NCBI RefSeq assembly: GCF_001687105.1
Contig: NZ_CP014596.1
Location: 737,501-801,500 of the forward strand
Reading direction: 5' to 3'
Origin: Salipiger sp. CCB-MM3
GTDB taxonomy: Bacteria; Pseudomonadota; Alphaproteobacteria; Rhodobacterales; Rhodobacteraceae
DNA length: 64,000 bases
Under the pieces are notes generated by a model. It was not told the DNA's origin, searched no databases, and was given only the letters and a program-made list of their open reading frames with translations. Position numbers and translations under genes: made by a program. Of the stretch, positions 26,310-35,017 are shown in pieces (the first letter of the stretch is position 1; every line of letters begins with the position of its first letter).

Positions 26310-27212
26310 GTGACGGTGAAGAACGCGATGGCAGGTTACGAGGTGCAGGGCGCGCAGGCGCAGCCAGCGTCCGCCGTCGCGCCCGATGTGCCGGTGACTG
26401 GGCGCAGACGTCAGGCGCTAGCGCTGGCCGCGCGGCTGCTTCCGGGGCTGACCGGACGGTTCCTTGCTGGCCGTTACATGAGTTCCCCATCCTATCTCGA
26501 TCCCGAAAAGACCCGCAGTGAGGCGCGGCTGCTGCCGCTCGGGAAAGACATGGCGGTGCTGCGCTACCCTGCGTCGGGTAAGGCTGCTGCGACACGGCGG
26601 GTGCTGATCGTGCCGGGCCATGACGGGCACGCGCGGCAGTTCGTCCGGCTGGTGGCCAGCCTGCGCCGCAGCGGGGCGCAAGTCGATCTGCTGGTGCTGC
26701 CCGGCCATCTGCGCGAAGGCCGCACGCGCTGCGGGTTGGTCGAGATTGTCCGGGCGATCCACCAATGTGGCGACAGCCACGGCCCCTATGACGCGGTTGC
26801 GGCGCATTGCGTTTCGGCCAGCGGGCTGCTCTTCGCCATGGCCGAAGGATTTTCCTGCCCACGGTTCGCGCTGATCTCGACGCCGGTGGACCTGATGAAG
26901 CTGATGCGGCTCGGGGCCTCGCAATATGGCATCTCGGGGCGCTGCCTCGCGGCCTTCGAGCGCCGGGTGAGCCAGCTTTGCGGACCCCACCGGCCCGACA
27001 CCCCGTGGCGCTCTTTGGTGGACGCGCGGACCGAGCCTGCGCTGGTGCTGCATGCGCGGCATGATTTCGCCGCGCCATCCGCCGACGCCCGCGAACTCGC
27101 GCAGGCCCTGCCCAAAGCACAGCTGGACCTTCTCGAGCAGGGCGATCACAACTCGATCCTCGGCATGACCTCGGCGATCCGCACTCTCACAGAGTTTCTG
27201 ATGCGCCCCTGA
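26310..27212 (+). CDS. Alpha/beta hydrolase-fold protein with Cys at the nucleophile position
   Basis: This protein of about 300 residues fits the alpha/beta hydrolase fold: RRVLIVPGHDGHARQF gives the oxyanion-hole region, HARHD252FAAP the acid and GDH280NSIL the base. The nucleophile elbow reads AAHC167VSA where GxSxG is expected, so the Ser is replaced by Cys. It may be a thiol hydrolase of the dienelactone type or inactive. The start is uncertain: GTG at 26310 or ATG at 26328, both with weak ribosome sites. There is no signal peptide. The gene is monocistronic between dnaE and the xdh operon. Confidence 0.65.
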   Translation: MTVKNAMAGYEVQGAQAQPASAVAPDVPVTGRRRQALALAARLLPGLTGRFLAGRYMSSPSYLDPEKTRSEARLLPLGKDMAVLRYPASGKAAATRRVLIVPGHDGHARQFVRLVASLRRSGAQVDLLVLPGHLREGRTRCGLVEIVRAIHQCGDSHGPYDAVAAHCVSASGLLFAMAEGFSCPRFALISTPVDLMKLMRLGASQYGISGRCLAAFERRVSQLCGPHRPDTPWRSLVDARTEPALVLHARHDFAAPSADARELAQALPKAQLDLLEQGDHNSILGMTSAIRTLTEFLMRP

Positions 27213-27452
27213 TCAACGCATAGCCTTAAATTTATGCAAAGTGCCCGCGAATACGGCAAATCACCGTGATTTCTGGGGGAATTCAACGCAGCTTTGCGCG
27301 GCGTTGCCTGCGAAACGGGCAGTTTTTCCTTGCCAAGCGCGAAGCGCCGCGCCTAGCCTTACGTCCAAAGCGATAATAATCCGCGCGCTTTCTACGCCGC
27401 ATCGAGAGCGCGCAGCGGGGATGTGATCATGGTAAGGCGGCAGGTCATCAAC

Positions 27453-28865
27453 ATGGACATCTCCTTTCTTCTGAACGGGGAAAAGGTCGTGCTGCGCGAC
27501 GTCTGCCCGACGCGCACGGCGCTCGACTGGCTGCGCGAAGAACGCGGGCTGCGCGGCACCAAGGAAGGCTGCAACGAAGGCGACTGCGGCGCCTGCACGG
27601 TGATGGTCACCGACGCGCAGGGCTCGCGTGCGGTCAACGCCTGCATCCTCTTCCTGCCGCAGCTCGACGGCAAGGCGCTGCGCACGGTCGAGGGCATCGC
27701 GGGCCCCGATGGCACGCCGCACCCGGTGCAGCAGGCGATGGTCGATCACCACGGCTCGCAATGCGGCTTCTGCACGCCGGGTTTCGTGGTTTCCATGGCC
27801 ACCGCCCATCTCAACGGCGATACCGGGCATGATGACGCGCTGGCGGGCAACCTCTGCCGCTGCACCGGCTACGCGCCGATCATCCGCGCCGCCGAGGCCG
27901 CCGAAAGCGCGCCCGTGCCGGATTGGATGGCCGACCGGGACTTCCTCTTGGCGCAAATATCCTCGGGGGGGCTCGGCACCGCCGAGCGGGGGGCAGACGG
28001 CCCCCCTCCGGCAGTGGCAGCCCCCGAGAGCGCGGACGAGCTGGCGCGCCTCTACGAACAGACCCCCGATGCCACACTGGTGGCGGGCGCCACCGACGTC
28101 GGCCTCTGGGTCACCAAGAAGCTGCGCGAGCTTGATCAGGTGATCTTCCTGCACCGCTGCGCCGATCTGCAGCAGATCGAGGTCAGCGACGATACGATCC
28201 GCATCGGCGCCGGGGTCACCATGGACCGCGTGCTGGTGCTGATGAAAGAGCATTTCCCCAGCTACGCCGAGATGCTGCGCCGTTATGGCTCGGCGCAGGT
28301 GCGGGCGGCGGCGACCATCGGCGGCAATATCGCCAATGGCTCGCCCATCGGGGACAACCCGCCGGTGCTCATCGCGCTGGGCGCCACGCTGCATCTGCGC
28401 AAGGGCGATGTCCGGCGCGAGGTGCCGCTCGAGGCGTTCTTCCTCGAGTACGGCAAGCAGGATCGCGCGCCCGGCGAGTTCGTCGAGGCCGTCAGCATTC
28501 CGCGGCAGGACGACCGGCTGCGCGTCTACAAACTGTCGAAACGCTTCGATCAGGACATCTCGGCGGCCTGCGGTGCCTTCGTGATCCGCACCGAAGCGGG
28601 CGTGATCACCGAGGCGCGCATCGCCTTTGGCGGCATGGCGGGGATCCCCAAGCGCGCCTCAAAGGTCGAGGCGGCGCTGATCGGCCAGCCGTGGAGCGAC
28701 GATGCGGTGATCGCCGCGTGGGAAGCCTGGGCGCAGGACTACCAGCCAATGTCCGACATGCGCGCCAGCGCCGAATACCGGCTCAACGCCGCGCGCAACA
28801 TGCTGACCCGCTACCTGCTGGCCGATCTCGGCGCGGCGACCGACGTGCGCGAGGTGACCGCATGA
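27453..28865 (+). CDS. xdhA: Xanthine dehydrogenase small subunit (Fe-S/FAD) XdhA with repeat-derived linker
   Basis: XdhA passes electrons from the molybdenum site to NAD+. The N-terminal [2Fe-2S] domain has Cys40, 45, 48 and 64; the second has Cys104, 107, 135 and 137 (CGFC, CRC). The FAD domain begins near residue 195 (ATLVAGATDVGLWV) and contains RAAATIGGNIANGSPIGDNPP. The start MDISFLLNGE matches the family; upstream codons from 27423 do not. Residues about 163-191 (SSGGLGTAERGADGPPP) are coded by a copy of an intergenic repeat. It overlaps xdhB by 4 bases. Confidence 0.95.
   Translation: MDISFLLNGEKVVLRDVCPTRTALDWLREERGLRGTKEGCNEGDCGACTVMVTDAQGSRAVNACILFLPQLDGKALRTVEGIAGPDGTPHPVQQAMVDHHGSQCGFCTPGFVVSMATAHLNGDTGHDDALAGNLCRCTGYAPIIRAAEAAESAPVPDWMADRDFLLAQISSGGLGTAERGADGPPPAVAAPESADELARLYEQTPDATLVAGATDVGLWVTKKLRELDQVIFLHRCADLQQIEVSDDTIRIGAGVTMDRVLVLMKEHFPSYAEMLRRYGSAQVRAAATIGGNIANGSPIGDNPPVLIALGATLHLRKGDVRREVPLEAFFLEYGKQDRAPGEFVEAVSIPRQDDRLRVYKLSKRFDQDISAACGAFVIRTEAGVITEARIAFGGMAGIPKRASKVEAALIGQPWSDDAVIAAWEAWAQDYQPMSDMRASAEYRLNAARNMLTRYLLADLGAATDVREVTA
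27941..28015 (+). repeat. Intergenic-type repeat embedded in frame in xdhA
   Basis: CTTCCTCTTGGCGCAAATATCC (27941-27962) matches, with one change, the minus-strand reading of the repeat between urtB and urtC (about 2192-2167). Both continue into CGGGGG and then GC-rich hairpins; here GGCTCGGCACCGCCGAGC and a GGGGGGC...GCCCCCC pair. The copy keeps the reading frame and falls in the linker between the Fe-S and FAD domains. Confidence 0.7.
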
Positions 28866-31342
28866 GCGTGACGAAACCTCTGCCGCATGACGCGGCGCCG
28901 CTGCATGTCTCGGGCAAGGCCCGCTATATCGACGACATCCCGCTGCCGGCGGACTGCCTGCATCTGGCGTTTGGTCTGTCGACCATCGCCGCCGGGACGA
29001 TCACCTCCATCGACCTCTCTGCCGTCCGCGCCGCCCCCGGCGTGGTGAAGGTCTGGGAGGCGAAGGACCTGCCGTCGGACTGCGATTGCTCGGCCTCGCT
29101 GCACGACGAGCCGCTGTTGTCGGACGGCACCATCCATTATCTGGGGCAGCAGATCTTTCTTGTGGCCGCCACCAGCCATCTTGCGGCGCGCAAGGCGGCG
29201 CGGCTTGCCAAGATCACCTACGACCAACGCGAGCCGATCCTGACCATCGAGCAGGCGCTGGCGGCGGACAGCCGCTTCGAGCAGGGGCCGATCCTCTGGC
29301 AGAAGGGCGACACCGCCGAAGCGCTCGAGGCCGCGCCGATCACGCTGAGCGGCTCGCTCGAGATGGGCGGGCAAGAGCATTTCTATCTCGAAGGGCAGGC
29401 GGCGCTGGCGCTGCCGCAGGAAAACGGTGATCTGCTGGTCTCCAGCTCCACCCAGCATCCCACCGAGATTCAGCACAAGGTCGCCCATGCGCTGCACCTG
29501 CCGATGCACGCGGTGCGGGTCGAAACCCGGCGCATGGGCGGCGGCTTTGGCGGCAAGGAAAGTCAGGGCAACGCGCTGGCCATCGCCTGCGCCGTGGCGG
29601 CGCATGAAACCGGGCGTCCGGCCAAGCTGCGCTACGACCGCGACGACGACATGATGATCACCGGCAAGCGCCATGACTTCCGGATCGATTATACCGTCGG
29701 TTTCGACGAAGAGGGGCGTCTGCAGGCGGTGGATTTCACCCAGTACACCCGCTGCGGATGGGCGCAGGACCTGTCGCTTGCCGTGGCCGACCGCGCCATG
29801 CTGCACGCCGACAACGCCTATGACATCCCGGCCATGCGGGTCGAGAGCCACCGGCTCAAGACCAATATGCAAAGCGCCACTGCCTATCGCGGCTTCGGCG
29901 GCCCGCAGGGCATGTTCGGCATCGAGCGGGTGATGGACCATGTGGCGCATTACCTGAAGATGGACCCGCTCGATCTGCGCCGCCGCAACTACTACGCCGA
30001 CCTCGTCCCCGTGGGGACGGCTGAGGAGGATGTCCCCGCCGGGACGGCGTCGGAAAGCGTCCCCGCGGGGACAGCAGAGCAATCTGTCCCCGCGGGGACA
30101 GAGCCGCTGGCACATGACGACAGCGATGATCTGGCCTCGCGCGGGGCGCTCGCCGGAGCCGATGCGGGCGAGGGCGCGCAGCACAAGACGCGGGCTCCCG
30201 AGGCCCCGCAGCAGACCCACTATGGCCAGCCGGTCGAGGATTTCATCCTCGGCGCGCTGACCGAGAAGCTGGAGCAGAGCAGCGATTACGCCGCCCGCCG
30301 CGCCGCCATTGCCGAGTGGAACAAGGCCAGCCCGCTGCTGAAAAAGGGCATCGCCATCTCGCCGGTGAAGTTTGGCATCTCCTTCACGCTCACCCATCTC
30401 AATCAGGCCGGGGCGCTGGTGCATGTCTATCAGGACGGCTCGATCCAGCTGAACCACGGCGGCACCGAGATGGGGCAGGGGCTGTTTCAGAAGGTCGCGC
30501 AGGTGGCCGCCGCACGCTTCGGCGTGCCGCTGGAGATGGTGAAGATCACCGCCACCGACACCGGCAAGGTGCCCAACACCTCGGCCACCGCGGCCTCTTC
30601 GGGCTCGGACCTCAACGGCATGGCGGTGAAGGCCGCCTGCGACACCATCCGCGACCGTATGGCCGCGCATCTGGCGGAACTGCATCAGGAGCGGCCGGAA
30701 AACGTGCGTTTCGAGGGTGGCATGGTGCATGTGGGCGGCACCGACCTCAGCTTCGAAGAGGCGGCGGTGCTGTGCTATCAGGGCCGCGTCTCGCTCTCGT
30801 CCACGGGCTATTACAAGACGCCCAAGGTCGATTGGGACCGTGTGCGCGGGCAGGGGCGGCCGTTCTTCTACTTCGCCTATGGCGCGGCGGTGACCGAGGT
30901 TGTCATGGACACGCTCACTGGCGAGTACCGTATCCTGCGCGCCGACATCCTGCACGACTGCGGCGCCTCGCTGAACCCGGCGCTGGACATCGGCCAGATC
31001 GAAGGCGGCTATGTGCAGGGCGCGGGCTGGCTCACCACCGAGGAATTGGTCTGGGACGGCAAGGGCGCGCTGCGCACCCATGCGCCCTCGACCTACAAGA
31101 TCCCCGCCTGCTCGGACCGGCCCGATGTGTTCAACGTGGCGCTCTGGGATGGGCACAACGTGGAAGAGACCATCTATCGCTCCAAGGCGGTGGGCGAACC
31201 GCCCTTCATGCTGGGCATCTCGGCCTTCCTTGCGCTGTCGGATGCGGTCGCGGCCTGCGGCGAGGCCTATCCCGACCTGCGTGCCCCGGCGACGCCCGAA
31301 GCGGTGCTGGATGCGGTGCGGAGCGTGCAGAATGGGCTTTGA
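28862..31342 (+). CDS. xdhB: Xanthine dehydrogenase large (molybdenum) subunit XdhB with repeat-coded insert
   Basis: XdhB binds the molybdenum cofactor and oxidises hypoxanthine and xanthine. Visible motifs: GGQEHFYLEGQ, GGGFGGKESQ, AYRGFGGPQG, GGTEMGQGLFQKV and the C-terminal VGEPPFMLGIS with the catalytic Glu. It is 826 residues, longer than the well-known 777-residue Rhodobacter capsulatus protein. The excess is an insert at about residues 381-450, between NYYAD and HYGQPVEDF. It starts with four 9-residue repeats (VPAGTAxxS) and continues with an acidic Ala/Asp/Glu-rich stretch. It overlaps xdhA and xdhC. Confidence 0.95.
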   Translation: MSVTKPLPHDAAPLHVSGKARYIDDIPLPADCLHLAFGLSTIAAGTITSIDLSAVRAAPGVVKVWEAKDLPSDCDCSASLHDEPLLSDGTIHYLGQQIFLVAATSHLAARKAARLAKITYDQREPILTIEQALAADSRFEQGPILWQKGDTAEALEAAPITLSGSLEMGGQEHFYLEGQAALALPQENGDLLVSSSTQHPTEIQHKVAHALHLPMHAVRVETRRMGGGFGGKESQGNALAIACAVAAHETGRPAKLRYDRDDDMMITGKRHDFRIDYTVGFDEEGRLQAVDFTQYTRCGWAQDLSLAVADRAMLHADNAYDIPAMRVESHRLKTNMQSATAYRGFGGPQGMFGIERVMDHVAHYLKMDPLDLRRRNYYADLVPVGTAEEDVPAGTASESVPAGTAEQSVPAGTEPLAHDDSDDLASRGALAGADAGEGAQHKTRAPEAPQQTHYGQPVEDFILGALTEKLEQSSDYAARRAAIAEWNKASPLLKKGIAISPVKFGISFTLTHLNQAGALVHVYQDGSIQLNHGGTEMGQGLFQKVAQVAAARFGVPLEMVKITATDTGKVPNTSATAASSGSDLNGMAVKAACDTIRDRMAAHLAELHQERPENVRFEGGMVHVGGTDLSFEEAAVLCYQGRVSLSSTGYYKTPKVDWDRVRGQGRPFFYFAYGAAVTEVVMDTLTGEYRILRADILHDCGASLNPALDIGQIEGGYVQGAGWLTTEELVWDGKGALRTHAPSTYKIPACSDRPDVFNVALWDGHNVEETIYRSKAVGEPPFMLGISAFLALSDAVAACGEAYPDLRAPATPEAVLDAVRSVQNGL
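30005..30112 (+). repeat. Four-copy 27-bp tandem repeat with palindromic core inside xdhB
   Basis: The palindrome GTCCCCGCGGGGAC and variants begin at 30005, 30032, 30059 and 30086, an exact 27-base period. The last two cores are perfect palindromes; the first two each differ at one position (GTCCCCGTGGGGAC, GTCCCCGCCGGGAC). The period is a multiple of three, so the array codes for nine-residue repeats beginning VP(A/V)GT. Confidence 0.9.
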
Positions 31343-32282
31343 CCTCGACGCCCTTCGCGCAGCGGTTGCGGCGCATGGCCGGGTCGCCCGCGTGGTGATC
31401 GCCGAAGTGGCGGGCTCGGCCCCGCGCGAGGTGGGCTGCGCCATGCTGGTCTGGAACGACGGCGGCACGCTGCGCCAGAGCGGCACCATTGGCGGCGGCG
31501 CGCTGGAGCTTATGGCGGCAGAGCAGGCGCTGCGCGCGCCGGGCGTCAGCCGCCACCCGCTCGGCCCGGGGCTGGGGCAATGCTGCGGCGGCGCGGTGAC
31601 GCTCTGGACCGAGGTGTTCGACGCGGCGGCGCTGGCGGCGCTGGAGGGCGCCGAGATCATCGCGCGCGGCGAAGGCACGCGCCCGCTCGCCGTGCAGCGG
31701 CTGATCGACCGCGCCCGCGCGCAGGGCAAACCGCCCGAGCCGCAACTGGTGCAGGGCTGGATGGTCGAGCCGCTGGCCCGCCCGGCGCGGCAGCTGTGGA
31801 TCTGGGGCGCAGGCCATGTGGGCCGCGCCATGGTGGGCGTGATGGCGCCGCTGCCCGAGCTGGCGATCACCTGGGTCGACACCGGCCCCGAGCGCTTTCC
31901 GGACGAGGTGCCTCAGGGCGTCACCGTGCTGCCCGCCGCCGATCCGGCGCTGACGGTGCCGCATGCGCCCAAGGAGGCCGATCATCTCATCCTCACCTAC
32001 AGCCACGAGCTTGACCTCGCGCTCTGCCACGCGCTGCTCAGCCATGATTTCGGCTTCGCCGGGCTGATTGGCTCCGAGACGAAATGGGCGCGGTTTCGCA
32101 AGCGGCTGCAGGCGCTTGGACATGGCGATGCGCAAATCGCGCGCATAACTTGTCCAATTGGTCAAAAAATCTACGGACGACACCCGCAGGCGATTGCCAT
32201 CGGCGTGGCCGGACAGCTATTGGGGCAAAAAAAGGGGGAGGGGACGGCGTGCAGGACACACTTCTCAGCATCCGGGGCCTGA
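31332..32282 (+). CDS. xdhC: Xanthine dehydrogenase accessory protein XdhC
   Basis: XdhC (316 residues) binds molybdenum cofactor, protects it during sulfuration and inserts it into XdhB. Family blocks: the N-terminal VAGSAPREVGCAMLV, GTIGGGALELMA and GLGQCCGGAVTLW with the conserved Cys pair. A C-terminal Rossmann domain (LWIWGAGHVGRAMV; FAGLIGSETKWARFRKRL) follows. The ATG at 31332 overlaps the end of xdhB by 11 bases. The 3' end overlaps the next ABC gene by 34 bases. Confidence 0.95.
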   Translation: MGFDLDALRAAVAAHGRVARVVIAEVAGSAPREVGCAMLVWNDGGTLRQSGTIGGGALELMAAEQALRAPGVSRHPLGPGLGQCCGGAVTLWTEVFDAAALAALEGAEIIARGEGTRPLAVQRLIDRARAQGKPPEPQLVQGWMVEPLARPARQLWIWGAGHVGRAMVGVMAPLPELAITWVDTGPERFPDEVPQGVTVLPAADPALTVPHAPKEADHLILTYSHELDLALCHALLSHDFGFAGLIGSETKWARFRKRLQALGHGDAQIARITCPIGQKIYGRHPQAIAIGVAGQLLGQKKGEGTACRTHFSASGA

Positions 32283-33772
32283 CCAAGGCCTATCCCGGTG
32301 TCGTGGCCAATGACGATGTCTCTTTCGACATCGACAAGGGCGAGATCCACGCGCTGCTCGGCGAGAACGGCGCGGGCAAATCGACGCTGGTGAAGATGAT
32401 CTTCGGGCTGGTGAAGCCCGACAGCGGCGAGATGCTGATGGATGGCGCCGCCTATGCGCCGGGCAAACCCTCGGACGCGCGGCGCGCGGGCGTTGCCATG
32501 GTGTTCCAGCATTTCTCGCTCTTCGAAGCGCTGGACGTGGCCGAGAACGTGGCGCTCGGCATGGAGAACCCGCCGAAGCCCCGCGATCTGGCGCGGCAGA
32601 TCCGCGAGGTGTCGGAAACCTACGGCCTGCCGCTCGATCCCACGCGCACCGTCGGCACGCTGTCGGCGGGCGAACGGCAGCGGGTCGAGATCATCCGCTG
32701 CCTGCTGCAGAACCCGCGTCTGCTGATCATGGACGAGCCGACCTCGGTGCTCACCCCGCAGGAGGTGGAGATCCTCTTCGAGACGCTGAACAAGCTGCGC
32801 TCGGAGGGCACCTCGATCCTTTATATCTCGCACAAGCTCGAGGAAATCCGCGCGCTTTGTGACACCGCCTCGATCCTGCGGCGCGGCCGCAACGTGGCCA
32901 CCATCGTGCCGCGCGACGTCACCGCCCGGCAGATGGCCGAGTTGATGGTCGGCGCAAGCTTCGACACGCCCGCGGCGCGTGGCGGCGCGAAGGGCGAGGT
33001 GCTGCTCAGCACCAAGGGTCTGTCGCTGCCCGCCCCCGGCGCTTTCGGCACACCGCTGCGCGAGGTCTCGCTGGAGGTGCGCGCCGGCGAGGTGCTGGGC
33101 ATCGGCGGGGTCGCGGGCAACGGTCAGGATGAGCTGCTGATGGCGCTCTCGGGTGAGCGGCTGGCGCCTGCGGGCACGATCTTTTTCAAGGGCGAGGATA
33201 TCAGCCGCACCGGCCCCATCGGCCGCCGCGACGCGGGGCTGCTTTCGGGCCCAGAAGAACGCCTCGGCCATGCCGCCGCGCCCAATATGAGCCTGACCGA
33301 AAACGCCGTGCTCACCGCCGCGCGGCGCGAGTCGCTGGTGCAGCGCGGGCTCATCGACTGGAAACGCGCCAAAGTCTTTGCCGAAGAGGTGATCGAGCGC
33401 TTCGACGTGCGCACGCCGGGGCCGGGCACGGCCGCGCGGGCGCTCTCGGGCGGCAACCTGCAGAAATTCGTCGTTGGGCGCGAGATCGCCCAGAACCCCG
33501 AAGTCTTCGTGGTCAACCAGCCCACATGGGGCGTCGATGCCGCCGCCGCCGCGGCGATCCGGCAGGCGCTGCTTGACCTCGCCGCCAAGGGTGCGGCGAT
33601 CATCGTGATCAGCCAGGACCTCGACGAGCTTATGGAAGTCTCAGACCGTTTCGCGGCGCTCAACGAGGGGCGGCTCTCGCCCTCCCGCGCGGTCGCCGAG
33701 CTCGATATCGAAAAGATCGGCCTGATGATGGGCGGCGCGCATGACATGGAGGTGGCCCATGCGGATGCCTGA
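32249..33772 (+). CDS. ABC transporter ATP-binding protein, purine/nucleoside (BMP-type) importer
   Basis: This 507-residue protein has two fused ABC domains, as in sugar and nucleoside importers. The first has Walker A GENGAGKST, signature LSAGERQRVEI and Walker B LLIMDEPTS. The second has a degenerate Walker A (GVAGNGQDE), signature LSGGNLQKFVVGRE and a Walker B region VFVVNQPTWG. The proposed start is a GTG at 32249 with AAAGGGGGAGGGG upstream; the frame is open to 32084 inside xdhC. Location next to xdhABC points to purine base or nucleoside import. Confidence 0.92.
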   Translation: MQDTLLSIRGLTKAYPGVVANDDVSFDIDKGEIHALLGENGAGKSTLVKMIFGLVKPDSGEMLMDGAAYAPGKPSDARRAGVAMVFQHFSLFEALDVAENVALGMENPPKPRDLARQIREVSETYGLPLDPTRTVGTLSAGERQRVEIIRCLLQNPRLLIMDEPTSVLTPQEVEILFETLNKLRSEGTSILYISHKLEEIRALCDTASILRRGRNVATIVPRDVTARQMAELMVGASFDTPAARGGAKGEVLLSTKGLSLPAPGAFGTPLREVSLEVRAGEVLGIGGVAGNGQDELLMALSGERLAPAGTIFFKGEDISRTGPIGRRDAGLLSGPEERLGHAAAPNMSLTENAVLTAARRESLVQRGLIDWKRAKVFAEEVIERFDVRTPGPGTAARALSGGNLQKFVVGREIAQNPEVFVVNQPTWGVDAAAAAAIRQALLDLAAKGAAIIVISQDLDELMEVSDRFAALNEGRLSPSRAVAELDIEKIGLMMGGAHDMEVAHADA

Positions 33773-33806
33773 CCTCCGGCGCGGCGCGGCTTGGCTGCCT
33801 GCGGAC

Positions 33807-33888
33807 ATGCGTATTTGTGAAGAGAAGAAGCCCGTGGCTTTGATCTTCCGCGCAGCCCCATCCGCTTCTTCTCTTTCCAAATACGCAT
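33807..33888. repeat. Dispersed repeat forming a 25-bp imperfect inverted repeat
   Basis: ATGCGTATTTGTGAAGAGAAG... (33807-33831) pairs with the complement at 33864-33888 with two mismatches, around a 32-base loop. The GTATTTGxxAAGAGAAGAAG module recurs at 37218-37236. It fills the 159-base gap between the ATPase and first permease genes and would form a long hairpin in the mRNA. It resembles the dispersed palindromic units seen in the urt operon. Confidence 0.8.
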
Positions 33889-33931
33889 GGCGCGCCGCAG
33901 ACATCTGCGCGGCGCCAGTGGGAGGCTTTGC

Positions 33932-35017
33932 ATGATCCGCCTCGAAAAACGCCCGCAGCCGTCGCGGCTCTGGACCATCGTGACGCCGCTGCTGGCCGTG
34001 GTGCTGACCATGGTCGTTGGCGGCATCATGTTCGCGCTTCTGGGCAAGCCGCCGCTGGAGGCGATCCGCACGATCTTCTGGGATCCGCTGTTTCACCCGC
34101 AGTTCGCCGGGTATTCGCGGCCGCAGCTTCTAGTGAAGGCGGGGCCGTTGATCCTCATCGCCATCGGCCTGTCGATCGGCTTCCGGGCCGGTATCTGGAA
34201 CATCGGCGCCGAGGGGCAATACATCATGGGCGCCGTCACCGGCGCCGCGGTGGGACTGGCCTTCTATCCCTCTGAAAGCGCGCTGCTGTTTCCGCTGATG
34301 GTGGTCGCGGGCGCGCTCGGCGGCTGGGCCTGGGGGATGATCCCGGCGATCCTCAAGACCAAGTTCGGCACCAACGAGATCCTCGTGTCGCTGATGCTGG
34401 TCTATGTGGCCGAGAATATCCTCGCCTCGGCCTCGGCGGGCTGGCTGCGCAGCCCCGAAGGCATGGGCTTTCCCGGCTCGCGCAATTTCAAGCAATGGCC
34501 CGCGGTGTTCAACGACGAGCTGATCGCCAACACCGGCCTGCATTGGGGTGTGTTGAGCGCGCTGATCGCGGTGATTGCCGCCTATGTGCTGATGGCGCGG
34601 CATATTCAGGGGTTCAACATCCGCCTCACCGGCGAGGCGCCGCGGGCGGCGCGCTTTTCGGGCGTCAGCCCGGCGCGTATCGTCTTTCTGTGTCTCGGCA
34701 TCTCCGGCGCGCTGGCGGGCATGGCGGGGCTGTTCGAAGTGACCGGCCCGGCGGGGCAGATCACCATCGATTTCAACTCGGGCTACGGGTTCACCGCGAT
34801 CATCGTCGCCTTCCTCGGGCGGCTGCATCCGGTGGGCATCCTGCTCGCGGGTCTGCTGATGGCGCTGACCTATATCGGCGGTGAACTGGCGCAGCTGATG
34901 CTCGGCCTGCCCGGCGCGTCGATCCAGCTGTTCCAGGGCATGCTGCTGTTCTTCCTGCTGGCCACCGATGTCTTCACCAATTACCGCATCCGCTTTGCCA
35001 AGAGGGAGCTGGCCTGA
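33932..35017 (+). CDS. ABC transporter permease, BMP-type nucleoside/purine importer
   Basis: This 361-residue inner-membrane permease is of the BPD_transp_2 (RbsC/NupP-like) family. Recognisable blocks are GLSIGFRAGIWNIGAEGQYIMGA, KTKFGTNEILVSLMLVYVA and GINxRLTGEAPxAA-like FNIRLTGEAPRAARFSG. The start at 33932 has GGGAGG upstream. It overlaps the next permease gene by one base (TGATG). Together the two permeases form the translocation pore. Confidence 0.92.
   Translation: MIRLEKRPQPSRLWTIVTPLLAVVLTMVVGGIMFALLGKPPLEAIRTIFWDPLFHPQFAGYSRPQLLVKAGPLILIAIGLSIGFRAGIWNIGAEGQYIMGAVTGAAVGLAFYPSESALLFPLMVVAGALGGWAWGMIPAILKTKFGTNEILVSLMLVYVAENILASASAGWLRSPEGMGFPGSRNFKQWPAVFNDELIANTGLHWGVLSALIAVIAAYVLMARHIQGFNIRLTGEAPRAARFSGVSPARIVFLCLGISGALAGMAGLFEVTGPAGQITIDFNSGYGFTAIIVAFLGRLHPVGILLAGLLMALTYIGGELAQLMLGLPGASIQLFQGMLLFFLLATDVFTNYRIRFAKRELA

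Noticed and set aside
30005..30112. CRISPR-like array
   Set aside because: The repeats are 14-bp palindromes with 13-base spacers of related sequence, in frame within xdhB, and no cas genes are present; it is a tandem repeat.
28811..31882. A 1023-codon open frame on the minus strand opposite xdhB/xdhC
   Set aside because: It is antisense to well-supported xdh genes and has a low-complexity Arg/Ala/Gly translation without motifs.
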